DNA from: Limonium bicolor
Taxonomy: Eukaryota; Streptophyta; Magnoliopsida; Caryophyllales; Plumbaginaceae
Direction of reading: 5' to 3'
DNA length: 64,000 bases
NCBI GenBank assembly: GCA_023374045.1
Contig: CM041776.1
Span: 347,075,636-347,139,635, forward strand
Part shown: piece after piece, positions 24,738 to 36,314 of the stretch
Numbering within the stretch: position 1 is the first letter of the stretch
How the letters are laid out: the number at the start of each line of letters is the position of its first letter
Notes under the pieces: model-generated
Told to the model about the DNA's origin: nothing
Seen by the model: only the letters and a program-made list of their open reading frames with translations
The model's database searches: none
Position numbers and translations under genes: made by a program

Positions 24738-25155
24738 GTAACCACTCCCATTGAGAAAGACTTAGCACACAACCTGGTGCTCTTCTCCAAGGAGCTAGTC
24801 TCAGACCTCCATAGGCTCTAGAGAAGAGATCCCAGACTCTTTCGGATCAATCTTTTAGGGAGGCTTCGATAGCTTCTGTCCTAATATGGATAGGAAGGGC
24901 AAGAAACTGTTGATCATGACTGTTCTAGAGTCGTCCTGGATGACGGAAGAGTGGTACATATTACTTAACTCAACTCTTGAGGTGTATGTGAATGAAGCTG
25001 AGAGTGGCAGGTTGAATGGTGTTAGGCTTTTGTGCCCCACGATTAGCAATAATTTGCTGGTTGAATGGTGGCCTGGTTTGATTTTGGCCGATTTTGGTCC
25101 CGGGGAACATGACTGGGTTGTGGGTTAGACTACTATGCATCCTTCACTATGATGC

Positions 25156-26511
25156 TGTAACACCCTTACTCTAATCGGCTCCTAATCATTTAACTTAACA
25201 TTGTAGTCGCAGCGGTAATCAAACAATTGAACACTGGTGTCACCGTTCTTACTCGCCCATACGAGTAATAACGTGCTTACTGATATATATACATAAATAC
25301 GAAACAATTTCGCACAGTGACAACAAGAGATAGATCTAACCTTCCAAAACCAATATAAAATACAATCATAGTGAGCATTCTAAGTATCCCAATCCTATAC
25401 ATGTTTCTAAGTTCGTATCAAAATGCAACATTGCATATTTAAACAACTGTAACTAAACTACCCAGCGCGTCCCGCTCTTTATCGACACCGGAAGCTGCAT
25501 ACCTGCAAAATGTTTGTTTGTGGTATGGAATCAGCCCCTGCTGAGTATGTTACTACATGACTGTCATGCCCCCTCGAACCCTCAGTTAATTGGTCGAGAG
25601 CATGCAATTCATTTTCATGCAAGTAGTTTAATATAAAAACTGTAAAGCAACAACATATATTGTAGTAAACTCAAATAGCAACAAGCCCCCGGCTTCACAC
25701 ATCGCATCGCAGTAAACCACTGAAAGCGTTACAACGCTTATATGAGTACAGAGACTCCATTCCAACAAACACTTAATCATTCATAATTGAGTACGACGAC
25801 TCACTCGACCAAACAATCCACAACAATCCACACACGAGTACAGCGACTCGACTCGACCAGTTCACAGCATAGATATAAGTACAACGACTCAATTAAACCA
25901 ATTCACAACACACATATGAGTACAACGACTCAATTAAACCAAATCACAACGCACATATGAGTACAACGACTCGTTTCAACAAATCCACCAACAAACAGCA
26001 CATAACCACAAGGCATAACCAATGAGCAACAAGGCGAAACAACGAGAATTATAAACAAGTATAGTTTCTCGTCTTTGGCATGCAAGCCCAAATAATGTTC
26101 GCCTAATGTACGAGCTAATATAGTCATTCGTAATTGTTCAGTCATGCCTAATGACAACGTCTCGTTAGAACGACGTGTCTCTAAGTTACCCATCTCCTAT
26201 GGCGGGTCACCCACGGCAGTAGCCACTCCAGCGGTAGAGTCTCCGACCGACAAACCATCTGTAGTCCGTTGGAAATTTACCCTGATACTTACGGATACCC
26301 ACACGGTATCCTAGTACCGTTAATTGATCTCAAATCACAGCAAGATCCACATCCTCTTGATAACTTATCTATACCATCGCATCGTTTTACTATTTTTTTC
26401 CTAACACAGCAGACTAAGGTCGTTAGTCCAATCCTGAGTATGTCGACTCGGGATCCAGTGTTAGATACGAGAGCGGCGTTAAAAAGGCCAATGCTCCGTA
26501 TATAAGTCTCG

Positions 26512-26548
<37 letters not shown>

Positions 26549-29500
26549 TAATGCTACAATGTTTTACTTACGTTCCTTATATTACACATATAAGATAGCA
26601 TCATTGTCGATAGTTCGTTTTATAATATGTTCATATATACGAACGGTACTGTTATCGTACAACAGTAATAATAATAAGGCAACATTAGTACACAACACAG
26701 GCATATTAATTCACACAAGCAGACATTCAATCTTAACACAATTTCACACAATGTCTGAACTGAGGAAATCCTCAGAGACGATCAAGCCACATAAATAACA
26801 TACCGTACACCGGGATTATAAGACCGTGGAGTATGAATCAGCTAAATCCTCTGGCGATCCTCGAGACGCCTCTAACAATCTAATAATATGCATCACACTA
26901 TGCATCAGCATCTCATACTAACAATACACTACGGCACCCCGTACCGCTACTAATCCACCCCGGTTTATTCCCTGTTATTAACTGATAACGTTTGTCGGGT
27001 TTTTGGTTTAACTCGGGATTAGGAAAAACGCTATATTACATGCGTAGTTACGTCGTGTATAATAATATACTTAACTTTAAACGTTTGTTATCGCATGTAA
27101 TTCAATACACATTTGTATGTTATATAGTTTGTCACTATATTGCATGTATAATCTTAATCATATATTATACATCTCACCTTAGTATTCATTTTCCTAAGGT
27201 TAGTTTTTCCAAGTGTAATGTAGTATAATTCATATGTAAAAATACTTTGAATTATGTAACTCCTTATTATCCCATGATAAACTATAACATTAGAATTTCC
27301 TTATCTAATGTTTATAACTCTTTTCTTCTTACCTTATATCATTTTAATTATGATATTATATGGTTATTGAACCATATTGTATTTTTCACTCCATAACATA
27401 TATTTATTTATATATATGTATTATGGGACCATTTATTATATGGTAAATCTTTATAATATATTCATTCTCTTTTAATGAATATTTCTTATATTATAAATGT
27501 TATAACCTTTATAACATTGAAAACCATATTATAAATTTTCATTCTAAAATTCCATTATTTCCGAACAGCACCCTTGTTCTCTTAAATATTTACAAAATCC
27601 ACCACATAATTTATATAATGTTATATTATAGTTATATAACTTATATTATGACATTTATGTCATTAAAACAATTATAACCTATAGTTATAAGTTGTTACAA
27701 AATACCAAACATACCATAGTATTCTCGGTTTTTATTTAATTCCACTATACTTTCAGATTTTACAAATCAACCCCAAATTATATTCCATTGTCACACTCAT
27801 AATATATACCTTATATTATAATCCTTAAACCTTAATATAATTATAACCTATGGTTATAAAGTCCCAAAATAACCGAACAGACCCTAGGCCTGTTCTAAAT
27901 TAATTTCCAACCCACCAACTTTCCATATTCACCAAATAACCCCATTTTATAACATATAGTTCTAATGTCATTAAAACTATATATTACACATATCTCTTCA
28001 TAAAACCTCATATATAATTCCAAAAATTACCAAACTATACCAAAAGGTTATAAACATCATTCCTAACCTTATACTCTCCATATTTTCGGTTTTCACCACA
28101 TATGTTACCTATATGTAACAATGATATAAATATCATATATTATACTTATATAATCCAAATTTAACCAAATAAATTCCTAAAAATTCAAACAACTCATAGG
28201 TGTATAAATACCATTTCATACCCAAAACTTTTGGTAATTTTCACATATACCCCATATGTTATGTAAATTTTTATAATTTAATACATAACTTAGTATAAAT
28301 TGATAATTAACTTAATAAATCATCAAATCTGGTCAAAGTCTTTTGCTTGGTCAATGTTTGACTTCCAAACATCATTTTGACCCCACTTTCTCAGTAATTA
28401 CATAGATTACCCCAAACTTTCCAATATTTACAATTTCACCCCAAAACTAAATAAAATCTTATAATTTTTATTTAAATACATTTTAAATCCCAATCTTCGG
28501 CTATATTCACCTACACCCTCTAATTTTTGTTTATTTAAGGCTTTGACCCCATACTTAATAGTAAGTACATAAAATAAATTAAATAAGCTTTTAAACTTAA
28601 AAAAATGGCCTAATGACATGGCCTTATTACAACTTTGCTTTATAACATAAAATTACATTTAAATGTCTCAAAATGTACTATAAACTCTCGGCCTTACCCT
28701 TAATTTCTCCATATTTACCAATTTTCCACATAAAGTCTTAAATTTGACAATTATGTTATTTAATCACTTAGATAAATTTACTAACTCATTCCTTAATCAC
28801 CTAAGGTCAAAATATGACCTTAATAAACCTTATTCACTCACGGTAATACATATACATATGTATAAACACATATTAATATACCAAGTGAAGGTTTAAGTGA
28901 TTTATACCTTATTTTAGCCAAGATAAGGCCTTGTTTGGCCACGACTGCTTAGGAATAATTTTTCCACAGCTTCATTTACATGTTTTCAAACAGCAATTAA
29001 GGCATGATTACTCTCCAAGCAAGAGCTAACCATAAGAAGTGTTTTAAGGTATTATTTCAAGGTTAAATTTACCTTAGAATACCAAGACAACCTAAGATGT
29101 TCTTCGGCCTGTTTTTACAGAATAAAAAGAGCATCAAAAGGTCTCCTAAATCAAGCTTTAAAACCGGAATAAATCAGCTAAGAAGATGGTTAATTTTCAC
29201 CTTGATTAAGATGCCAAAAATGGTGTTTTTGGCATGGATATGGCTATTCCTTGAAGCTCTTGATATACCAACTGAACAAGCATGTTAAATGGAAGATTAT
29301 AAGCCTAAGGAACCAAGTATTCCAACCAGAAATGAAGAGAATGGAGAACACCATGCTTAAAGCATGTTTTCATACCTTAAGAACTATATAGCTTAGCTTC
29401 CTTCCTCCTCTGAATTTTCCACCAAAACACAGCCTATTTTCCAACCCAAACTCACACCAAATGGCTGGATGAAAATGGAAGTGGGTAAGCTCAATGGAAA

Positions 29501-30497
29501 GAGAAGAAAAAGATGAAGAAAATGGACATAAACTTGTCTTAGGAGCTTACCTAGATCAAAAGATCTCACCAACTGAACTTGGAGTCTCCTTGCTGTTAAG
29601 GAAGTTGAAAGAGAGGGTATGGAGCTGATAAACTCGGCTGGAGGAAGTAATGGGAGGAAAGAGAAGAAAATGAGCTTATAAGGTAAGATTTACTACTTTA
29701 TTCAATAGTCTTTAGATGACTCATTAGTAGATATTTATGTTGGCTAAATGGATGAGTATGACTCACTAAGTGGTCGGCAAGGGATGGCTTGGTCAAGGGA
29801 TGACATTTGACCATGGTTTAAGTTAAGTAATTAAATGTTATTTTGGGTACTATTCACCCAAAATCACCCATTTTGATTTTATTTTTAAACTTTGATTTAG
29901 ACTTTATAATATAGTCTATCATGTCACATTAATGATATAAAGAATGTAATCTAGTCTTTAAAGTGACAAAAAGTCAATATCTTAGAGCTCATACACAAAA
30001 ACGTGCTTTAAGGTGTTTTAGTGCACATTTTGTGTCACAAGGTGTTTCTGAGCTTTGTTTTCTTTGAGAACGGTTTTATTGTGTTCCTTACATGATAATT
30101 GAACTTAGGAATCCAATTTTATATCAAATAGAGGTCATAAGACCTTTAAGGTTTCTTAGAGCACATTTTTGCCCTACTTGACCTTTAAGCATGTTAATGC
30201 TTGTTCTTTGTGTTGGAGTGTTGTCCAATAATTGTAGTACATTCCTTTATGTGTTAATATGCTTAGGACAAAATTTTAGGTCCTATGAAGTTCATTTGGG
30301 TATGTATTTACCCTAAACAGTCAAAGGGTGCAATATTTGCTTTGTGTTGACCATTGTTGTTCTCAATTGACTTTTAAGGCATGTTTAGCCTTGTTGAGAT
30401 CTTTAGATTGTTTCCCCAATGGTATTAAGATGATTATTATCCTTCTTAGATCATTAATAGATCATTTAATTATGTTTTTAAGGTTAGGGGTATTTTA
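25156..30497 (+). mobile_element. Giant non-coding LTR-like element D (5.3 kb)
   Basis: Begins TGTAACACCC and ends GGGGTATTTTA, the last TA probably a mutated CA. A perfect 5-base duplication GATGC lies at 25151-25155 and 30498-30502. It is collinear with element B: the GCAGCGGTAAT block (25208), CACTCGCCCATACGAGTAA-like block (25250), GGGTCACCCACGGCAGTAGC (26203), GAGTATGAATCAGC (26829) and the GAGCACATTTTTGCCCT block near 30157. The 3' two-thirds is very AT-rich. No open frame exceeds about 90 codons. The simplest reading is a solo LTR of a large gypsy-type element; a large non-autonomous derivative is the alternative. Confidence 0.78.
26515..26546. repeat. (AT)n microsatellite in element D
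   Basis: An uninterrupted AT run of about 32 bases. Elements A and B show TA-rich tracts at other positions, so this is local slippage rather than a family feature. Confidence 0.95.
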
Positions 30498-30502
30498 GAT
30501 GC

Positions 30503-30646
30503 AATGTTTTCTTTGGCTGCTTCCGCAACCACCCTATGAGGTTTGGTCATTATTTTGTAGCTTCGGGGGCTAATATTGGTGAATCTTAGACATGGTTTTA
30601 AGATTATTAATTTATGAAGTGACTCGCTTGTGGCCAACATGCTTTA

Positions 30647-30685
<39 letters not shown>

Positions 30686-30859
30686 AGTGCCTGGATGTGT
30701 TTATTAATTTTTGAAAAGGATGTGTTTATTAATTAAGTGGACAACAATTACATCATGAGTGCCTTTAGCAGTGCACATTCTCCTGGAGATTACACAATCC
30801 TCATCAAAATATTGAGAAAACTCATTAGAAGAAGAGTACCCATACAATCTCAAACTATT
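30503..30859. other. Short host or decayed spacer with (AT)n run
   Basis: Between element D and the copia element. It has no recognisable gene. A pure AT run lies at about 30650-30682. The last five bases, CTATT (30855-30859), are the left target duplication of the copia element. Confidence 0.6.
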
Positions 30860-31083
30860 TATTGTAATTGACTTAAAATCTATTGTGGGCTGGGCTTACA
30901 ATTATAGGGGGGCCCATCAATCGGGGGGGTTTTGAGATGAGACTGTCTATATTTAGACAGGTGTATTAGGGTTGTACGCGGCTGCTCTCGCACTCACGAA
31001 TACGAAACCCCTAAAACTAGTTTCCTCACATCGCTCTTGTTCTCCTTCGTTTTTTCGGTTATTATTCACTCGATTCTACAACA
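30860..31083 (+). repeat. 5' LTR of the TNT1-like copia element
   Basis: 224 bases, TATTGTA...TACAACA. By comparison of terminal inverted repeats and the CTATT duplication, the first dinucleotide is TA where TG is expected. It shares GAGATGAGACTGTCTATATT and CTCACATCGCTCTTGTTCTC with the 3' LTR but lacks about 44 bases that the 3' LTR has near 35140-35185. Confidence 0.88.
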
Positions 31084-31085
31084 AC

Positions 31086-31097
31086 TGGTATCAGAGC
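31086..31097 (+). promoter_or_regulatory. Primer-binding site (initiator tRNA-Met)
   Basis: TGGTATCAGAGC two bases after the 5' LTR, complementary to the 3' end of plant initiator tRNA-Met; it would prime minus-strand cDNA synthesis. Confidence 0.93.
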
Positions 31098-31109
31098 TCT
31101 CTGGTTGTG

Positions 31110-31890
31110 ATGGCGAATTCTATGAAGTTCGAAATCTCACGTTTCAATGGAATTGGGAATTTCACCCTATGGCAGCGGTGAGTGAAGGATCTGCTTACGT
31201 AGCAGGGAATGTAGAAGGCGCTTCGGGATACTAGACCAGAAGCCACGAAACAGGAAGATTGGGACGAGATGCAGGAGAAGGCGGCATCGATAATCCGTTT
31301 GTGTCTTGCAGATGAAGTGGTTTACCAGGTAATTGATCTTAAAACCTCTAAGGTGATCTGGGATAAACTGGAGAAAACATATATGTCGAAGTCTTTGTCC
31401 AGCAAGTTATATCTAAAACAAAGGTTATACGGGTTGAAGATGTCTGAAGGTTCAGATGTGGTACAACACGTTAATACTTTTAATCAGATTATTGGGGATT
31501 TAGTGTGTCAATGTAAAAGTGGATGATGAAGACCAAGCCATGATCTTGTTGTGTTCGCTACCCCCTGCATATGAGACTTTGATTACAGCCCTCACCGCAG
31601 GGAAGGATTCGAAAACTGGAGACGGTAACTGCAGCGCTCGTTGCCCAGAACGATCACAGGCAACATACCAGTGGAGATAAGTCTCAAGGTGAGGTGGTGG
31701 ACAGAAAATCTAATGGCAAGGCAAGGGGCAAATCTAAGTCCAGAAGCAGGAAACATGTTACCTACTACGGATGTGGTCAGAAAGGTCACTATAAGAGAGA
31801 TTGTCCAAATAAGAAACATAATAGTGGGAGTTTCAGAAAGTTCTTTGAAATCTGCAAATGTTGTCCAGGAGGCTGCTTCAGATAGTGGAG
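31110..31890 (+). pseudogene. copia gag, frameshifted
   Basis: ATG at 31110 (MANSMKFEISRFNGIGNFTL). The frame breaks near 31182, where extra bases follow TGGCAGCGG. It resumes as EDWDEMQEKAASIIRLCLAD, VIWDKLEKTYMSKSLSSKLY, LKQRLYGLKMSEGSDV, shifts again near 31505, and ends in a zinc knuckle YYGCGQKGHYKRDCP. In the knuckle the first metal-binding Cys is Tyr (TAC for TGC), leaving three of four ligands. Gag would form the cytoplasmic particle and bind the RNA; this copy could not. Confidence 0.85.
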
Positions 31891-34800
31891 ATTCAGACAT
31901 GCTTTCAGTAACCACAAGCAGCACTCCAGATTCCTGGATTCTGGACACAGGGTGTACGTTTCATATGACTCCTAACAAGGAGTGGTTTAATACCTATGTG
32001 GCGAGAAATCAAGGATCTATTCGGTTAGGAGACGACAGCCCGTGTGGTGTTGTTGGTATTAAGCAGATCAAGATTCGTATGCATGATGGCATCATCAGGA
32101 CACTGACTGATGTAAGACATGTTCCGAATCTGAAGAAGAATTTGATTTCTGTTGGTACTCTGCATAGAAACGGGTTCAATTACAAGTCTGATGATGAATA
32201 CTTGAGGATAACCAGAGGTTCTATGACAGTGATGAAGGGAAAACTTACCAGAGGTAACATCTACCAACTGGTGGGGAGCACTATAGCAGGTGAAGTAGCT
32301 GTTGTCATATCTGAAAGTGACAACATTACTCTATGGCATATGCGTATGAGGCATATTGGTGAGCAAGGTTTGAATGAGTTGCACAAGCGTGGCCTTCTGG
32401 ATGGTTTGAAGAACTGTAAGATGGGATTCTGTAAGTTCTGTGTGATGGGAAAGCAGTCAAAAGTATCCTTCATAACTGGCCAACACACGACAAAGGGTCT
32501 TCTCGACTATGTGCATTCTGATGTATGGGGCCCAACTCGGGAGTTGTCTCTAGGAGGTTCCAAGTACTTTGTTATATTCATTGATGACTATTCCAAGAAA
32601 GTCCGGGTCTATTTCATGAAGCACAAATCTGAGGTCTTTGACAAGTTTAAGATTTGGAAAACTGAAGTAGAAAATCAGATAGGAAGGAAGGTAAAGTATC
32701 TGAGATCTGATAATGGAACAGAGTATACTGATTTGAGGTTCCAGAAATTTTGTGAGGAGCAATGGTATTCAGAGGCATTTCACGGTGAGAAAAACACCTC
32801 AGCAGAATGGTGTCAGTGAAAGAATGAATCGCATAATTGCTGAGAAGGCCAGGTGTCTAAGGCTGAATGCAGGGCTCCCAAAGCAGTTCTAGGCAGAAGC
32901 AGTAAACATGGCAGTCTATCTCATTAATAGATCACCAAGGAGCTCCCTTGAGAAGAAGGTCACTGAAGAGGTATGGAATAAAGTAGATATTGATTTATCT
33001 AATTTGAAGATATTTGGTTGTCCTGCTTATGTTCTGATTCCTAGTGATGAACGGTCCAAGTTGGACTCCAAGTCCAAGAGGTGTATCTTTCTGGGGTTTG
33101 AGAAGGGTGTGAAAGGTTTCAAGTTATGGGATCTTGTGGCTAAGAAGAAGGTCCTCAGTCGAGATGTTTTTGATGAGCAGTATATGCTGCAACAGGCAAA
33201 GTTAGATCAGAATCTGACTACTACAGTTGAGACTAATGTTGGTCCCATAACAGATCTGGAGAATAGTTTTAGTGAGACTACCACTAGTTCAGAAGCTACA
33301 GCAGATAAGCAGACAGATCAGAATCATCAGCAGGTGGAGTCCCTAGTTTCTGGCAGACAGAAACGTGTCATTAAGCCACCTTAGAGATTCGGCTATGACG
33401 AAGTGGTCAACTATGCTCTTGTAGTTGGTTCAGATGATCCATCCAGTTTTCAAGAGGCTATATCTAGCCAAGAGAAAGAAGAATGGTTGGGTGCCATGGT
33501 GGAGGAGGCTGAGAGTGCAAGAAAGATTCAGACATGGGATCTTGTTCCTCTCCCAAAAGGCAAGAAGCCAGTTGGATGCAAGTGGGTTTTTTAAGAAGAA
33601 ACCCGGGGCATCAGAAAAAGAAGGGGTGAGATATAAGGCCAGACTAGTAGCAAAGGGCTACTCTCAGCAGAAAGGAGTTGATTATGATGAGATCTTCTCT
33701 CCTGTTGTTAGGCACACCTCTATCGGAGTTGTGTTAGCATTGGTGGCTATCTGGGATATGCATCTCGAGCAGATGGATGTGAAAACAGCGTTTCTCCATG
33801 GATATTTGGAGGAAGAAATCTATATGCAGCAGCCTGAAGGGTTCATTCAGCCTGGAGAGGAGCATCTTGTGTGTAGGCTGAAGAAATCCTTATATGGCTT
33901 GAAGTAGGCTCCAAGGCAGTGGTATAAACGTTTTGATTCTTACATGCTGCAGATTGGCTACAAGCGATGTGAGTATGACTGTTGTGTTTATGTTAAGCAT
34001 ACTGAAGATGGCACTCCCATGTTTCTACTATTGTATGTTGATGATATGCTTATTGCTGGGAGGAATATGAAAGATGTTGACGAGTTAAAGATCCTTCTGG
34101 GAAGAGAGTTTGATATGAAGGATCTAGGTGCTGCTAAAAAGATCCTTGGGATGGAGATTCAAAGGGACTGGAACTCCAAGAGATTATGGTTGTCACAGAG
34201 GAGTTACATAGAGAAGGTGATTGACAGGTTTGACATGACAAACGCCAAACTTGTAAGTACACCTCTGGCAAATCATTTTAGACATTCATTATCTCAGTGC
34301 CCAAACACTGAGGAGGAGGTTGCAGATATGACACGAGTTCCCTATGCGAGTGCAGTTGGATGCTTGATGTATGCTATGGTTTGCACGCGACCTGACTTGG
34401 CCCAAGCTGTTAGTCAAGTGAGCAAGTACATGTCTAATCCCGGGAGAGATCACTAGGCTGCAGTGAAATGGATTCTCAGGTATTTGAAGGGTACAACTAA
34501 CTATGGACTTATGTTTGGAGTCCAGGAGGTAGGTTCAGCAGTTGTGGGGTATGTGGATTCAGGCTATGCTGGTGATCTGGATAACAGGAGGTCTACTACA
34601 GGGTTTGTATTTACTCTTTTAGGAGGCCCCATATGTTGGAGATATGTGCTACAGTCTGTTGTTGCGTTGTCTACCACTGAAGTTGAATACATGGCACTAG
34701 GAGAAACAGCTAAGGAAGCACTATGGGTTCGAGGACTTGTGACTGAGTTGGGTATTGAGCAAGGTGGAGTTCAGTTGTTTTGTGACAGTCAAAGTGTTAT

Positions 34801-35005
34801 ACACCTGGCTAAGAACCAAGTTTACCATGCCAGGACGAAGCACATTGATGTCAGGTTTCACAAGATTAGGGAGCTGGTTGCTTCTGGTGAGATCTTGGTA
34901 GATAAGGTTCATACCTCAGAGAATGCAGCTGATATGTTGACAAAGCCAGTCACCACAGAGAAGTTCAGACATTGTTTGAACTTAGCTCAAGTTCTCAAGT
35001 GCTAA
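31891..35005 (+). pseudogene. copia pol: protease, integrase, RT, RNase H
   Basis: Order: protease (SWILDTGCTFHM, catalytic DTG); integrase with an HHCC-like stretch (WHMRMRH...CKFC) and the first catalytic aspartates in YVHSDVWGP and LRSDNGTEYT; a frame shift near 32760 before the third acidic position; RT with [40 protein letters not shown] and an intact LLLYVDDML; RNase H with YVDSGYAGDLDNRRSTTGF, FCDSQSVIHLAKN and KHIDVRFHKIRE; stop at 35003. In-frame TAG stops lie at 32890, 33382, 33905 and 34454, and an extra T near 33590 shifts the frame. All four stops are explicable as C-to-T changes of CAG or TGG codons. The mixture of intact active sites and stops indicates recent decay. Confidence 0.93.
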
Positions 35006-35086
35006 GAAATCAAAATCCCCCTCCCCAGCTAGTAGTTTATTCTTGTTTTTGTAAAGCTAGCGGAGATTTTTCGTCAAAGTGGAGAT

Positions 35087-35354
35087 TATTGTAATTGACT
35101 TAAAATCGATTGCGGGCTGGGCTTACAATTACAGGGGGCCCCCGCGGTATAGTACGGTTTGGGCTTTGGGTCCATATCGGGTTTTTCTTTTGAGATGAGA
35201 CTGTCTATATTTAGACAGGTGTATTAGGGTTGTACGCGGCTGCTCTCGCACTCACGAATACGAAAACCCTAAAACTAGTTTCCTCACATCGCTCTTGTTC
35301 TCCTTCGTTCTTCTTCTTCGTTTTTTCGGTTATCATTCGCTCGATTCTACAACA
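35087..35354 (+). repeat. 3' LTR of the TNT1-like copia element
   Basis: 268 bases, TATTGTA...TACAACA, preceded by AAAGTGGAGAT, the polypurine primer. It is longer than the 5' LTR because of a segment around GGTATAGTACGGTTTGGGC and an extra TTCTTCTTC unit. Confidence 0.88.
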
Positions 35355-35359
35355 CTATT

Positions 35360-36314
35360 TATAAAGAGAAACTCATGACAGCAGAACACTCTGAACCATT
35401 ACATATCCGAAACTCGGCAACAGGCTTTAATTTGTATGTTGGGTTTCGAGGATGTCGATTAGTTTGGGACTTCACTATTGGACTTGTCCTTTTCTATAGC
35501 TCCATTCTTTTGGGAACCCAAGCTAATAGTTGTTGTCAATTTGTAGCTGAAGTTAGTAAAAATAAAGATAAACATAAAATTGTAAAAAATTAATATGATT
35601 ATTCATACATGTAACATATATAAAAAGAGAAAATCAAATAAACTCGGTTAATAATGGTGTACATAAATCCTTTAAGGCGAAGTTTTTTTTTTGAGAAGGA
35701 ATCTTTACGGGGAAGTTAGAAGAGTCACGAGAATTATCAACAATAATAACATCTGAAGAATATTTTGATTGAATCGGTCAGCTTCCAATTGTACGTTGTT
35801 GGTTCTGGCCCAAGCTATCATCACCAGGCAGCCCAATTTGTAAGGATTTTATCCTCAACTTCTCTATCTACGTACACTGACTTGTTATAATATTTTCTGT
35901 TTCTGTTTTCACCATGTTAGAATTTGGCGCTGATTTAGGCGATTTAATTTAAGTTGGAGGACAAAGAAAACCCTGCGAAATTACAATCCATTATACGCAG
36001 TTTAATTTCTAGCGAATTATAATACCAAGTACGCACAATTGGACACATATACCCAAACCTAATTCACTTAAAAGTAACCTTCACGGATTTGGTGTACACT
36101 TTTTTTCTTCATTGAAATACGTACTAATAGTAAAACTGGAGAGGCCGTTCCTTTGAACAACGACTCACGTGAGGAAAAAAAAAAGAAGGCTGCATTTCCA
36201 TATGCTTCATTTTAGAAAGAAGCCATACTCTCATATCAACTATATATAGCTAGCAAAACAGCGAGCATATATCGATCATATGATGATGATCATATACATC
36301 GATCCATAATGCAT
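35360..36314. other. Intergenic, 3' of the bHLH-like gene
   Basis: No recognisable coding content; a 72-codon frame at 35375-35593 has no known motif. This side lies downstream of the minus-strand bHLH-like gene and should hold its polyadenylation signals. No single site stands out. Confidence 0.5.

Larger units (their letters stand above)
30860..35354 (+). mobile_element. Ty1/copia element, TNT1/Tork-like, complete but inactive
   Basis: It has both LTRs, a tRNA-Met primer site, gag, protease, integrase, RT and RNase H in copia order, a purine-rich tract before the 3' LTR, and a 5-base duplication CTATT (30855-30859 and 35355-35359). The family is inferred from the pol sequence (for example [20 protein letters not shown] and LLLYVDDMLIAG), which resembles the TNT1-94-type polyproteins. 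Frameshifts in gag and integrase and four TAG stops disable it. Neither end shows further nesting, so it is one of the younger insertions here. Confidence 0.93.

Noticed and set aside
25930..27228. Several 75-90 codon frames inside element D
   Set aside because: No motif, no ATG-consensus context, and the aligned part of element B does not keep them open.
31592..31948. 118-codon minus frame
   Set aside because: Antisense shadow of copia gag-pol; the plus strand has clear gag and protease motifs.
30863..35354. Copia LTR start at the first TG (TGTAATTGAC, 30863)
   Set aside because: That choice gives no matching duplication. Starting at TATTGTA (30860) restores both the inverted end (TACAACA) and the CTATT duplication.
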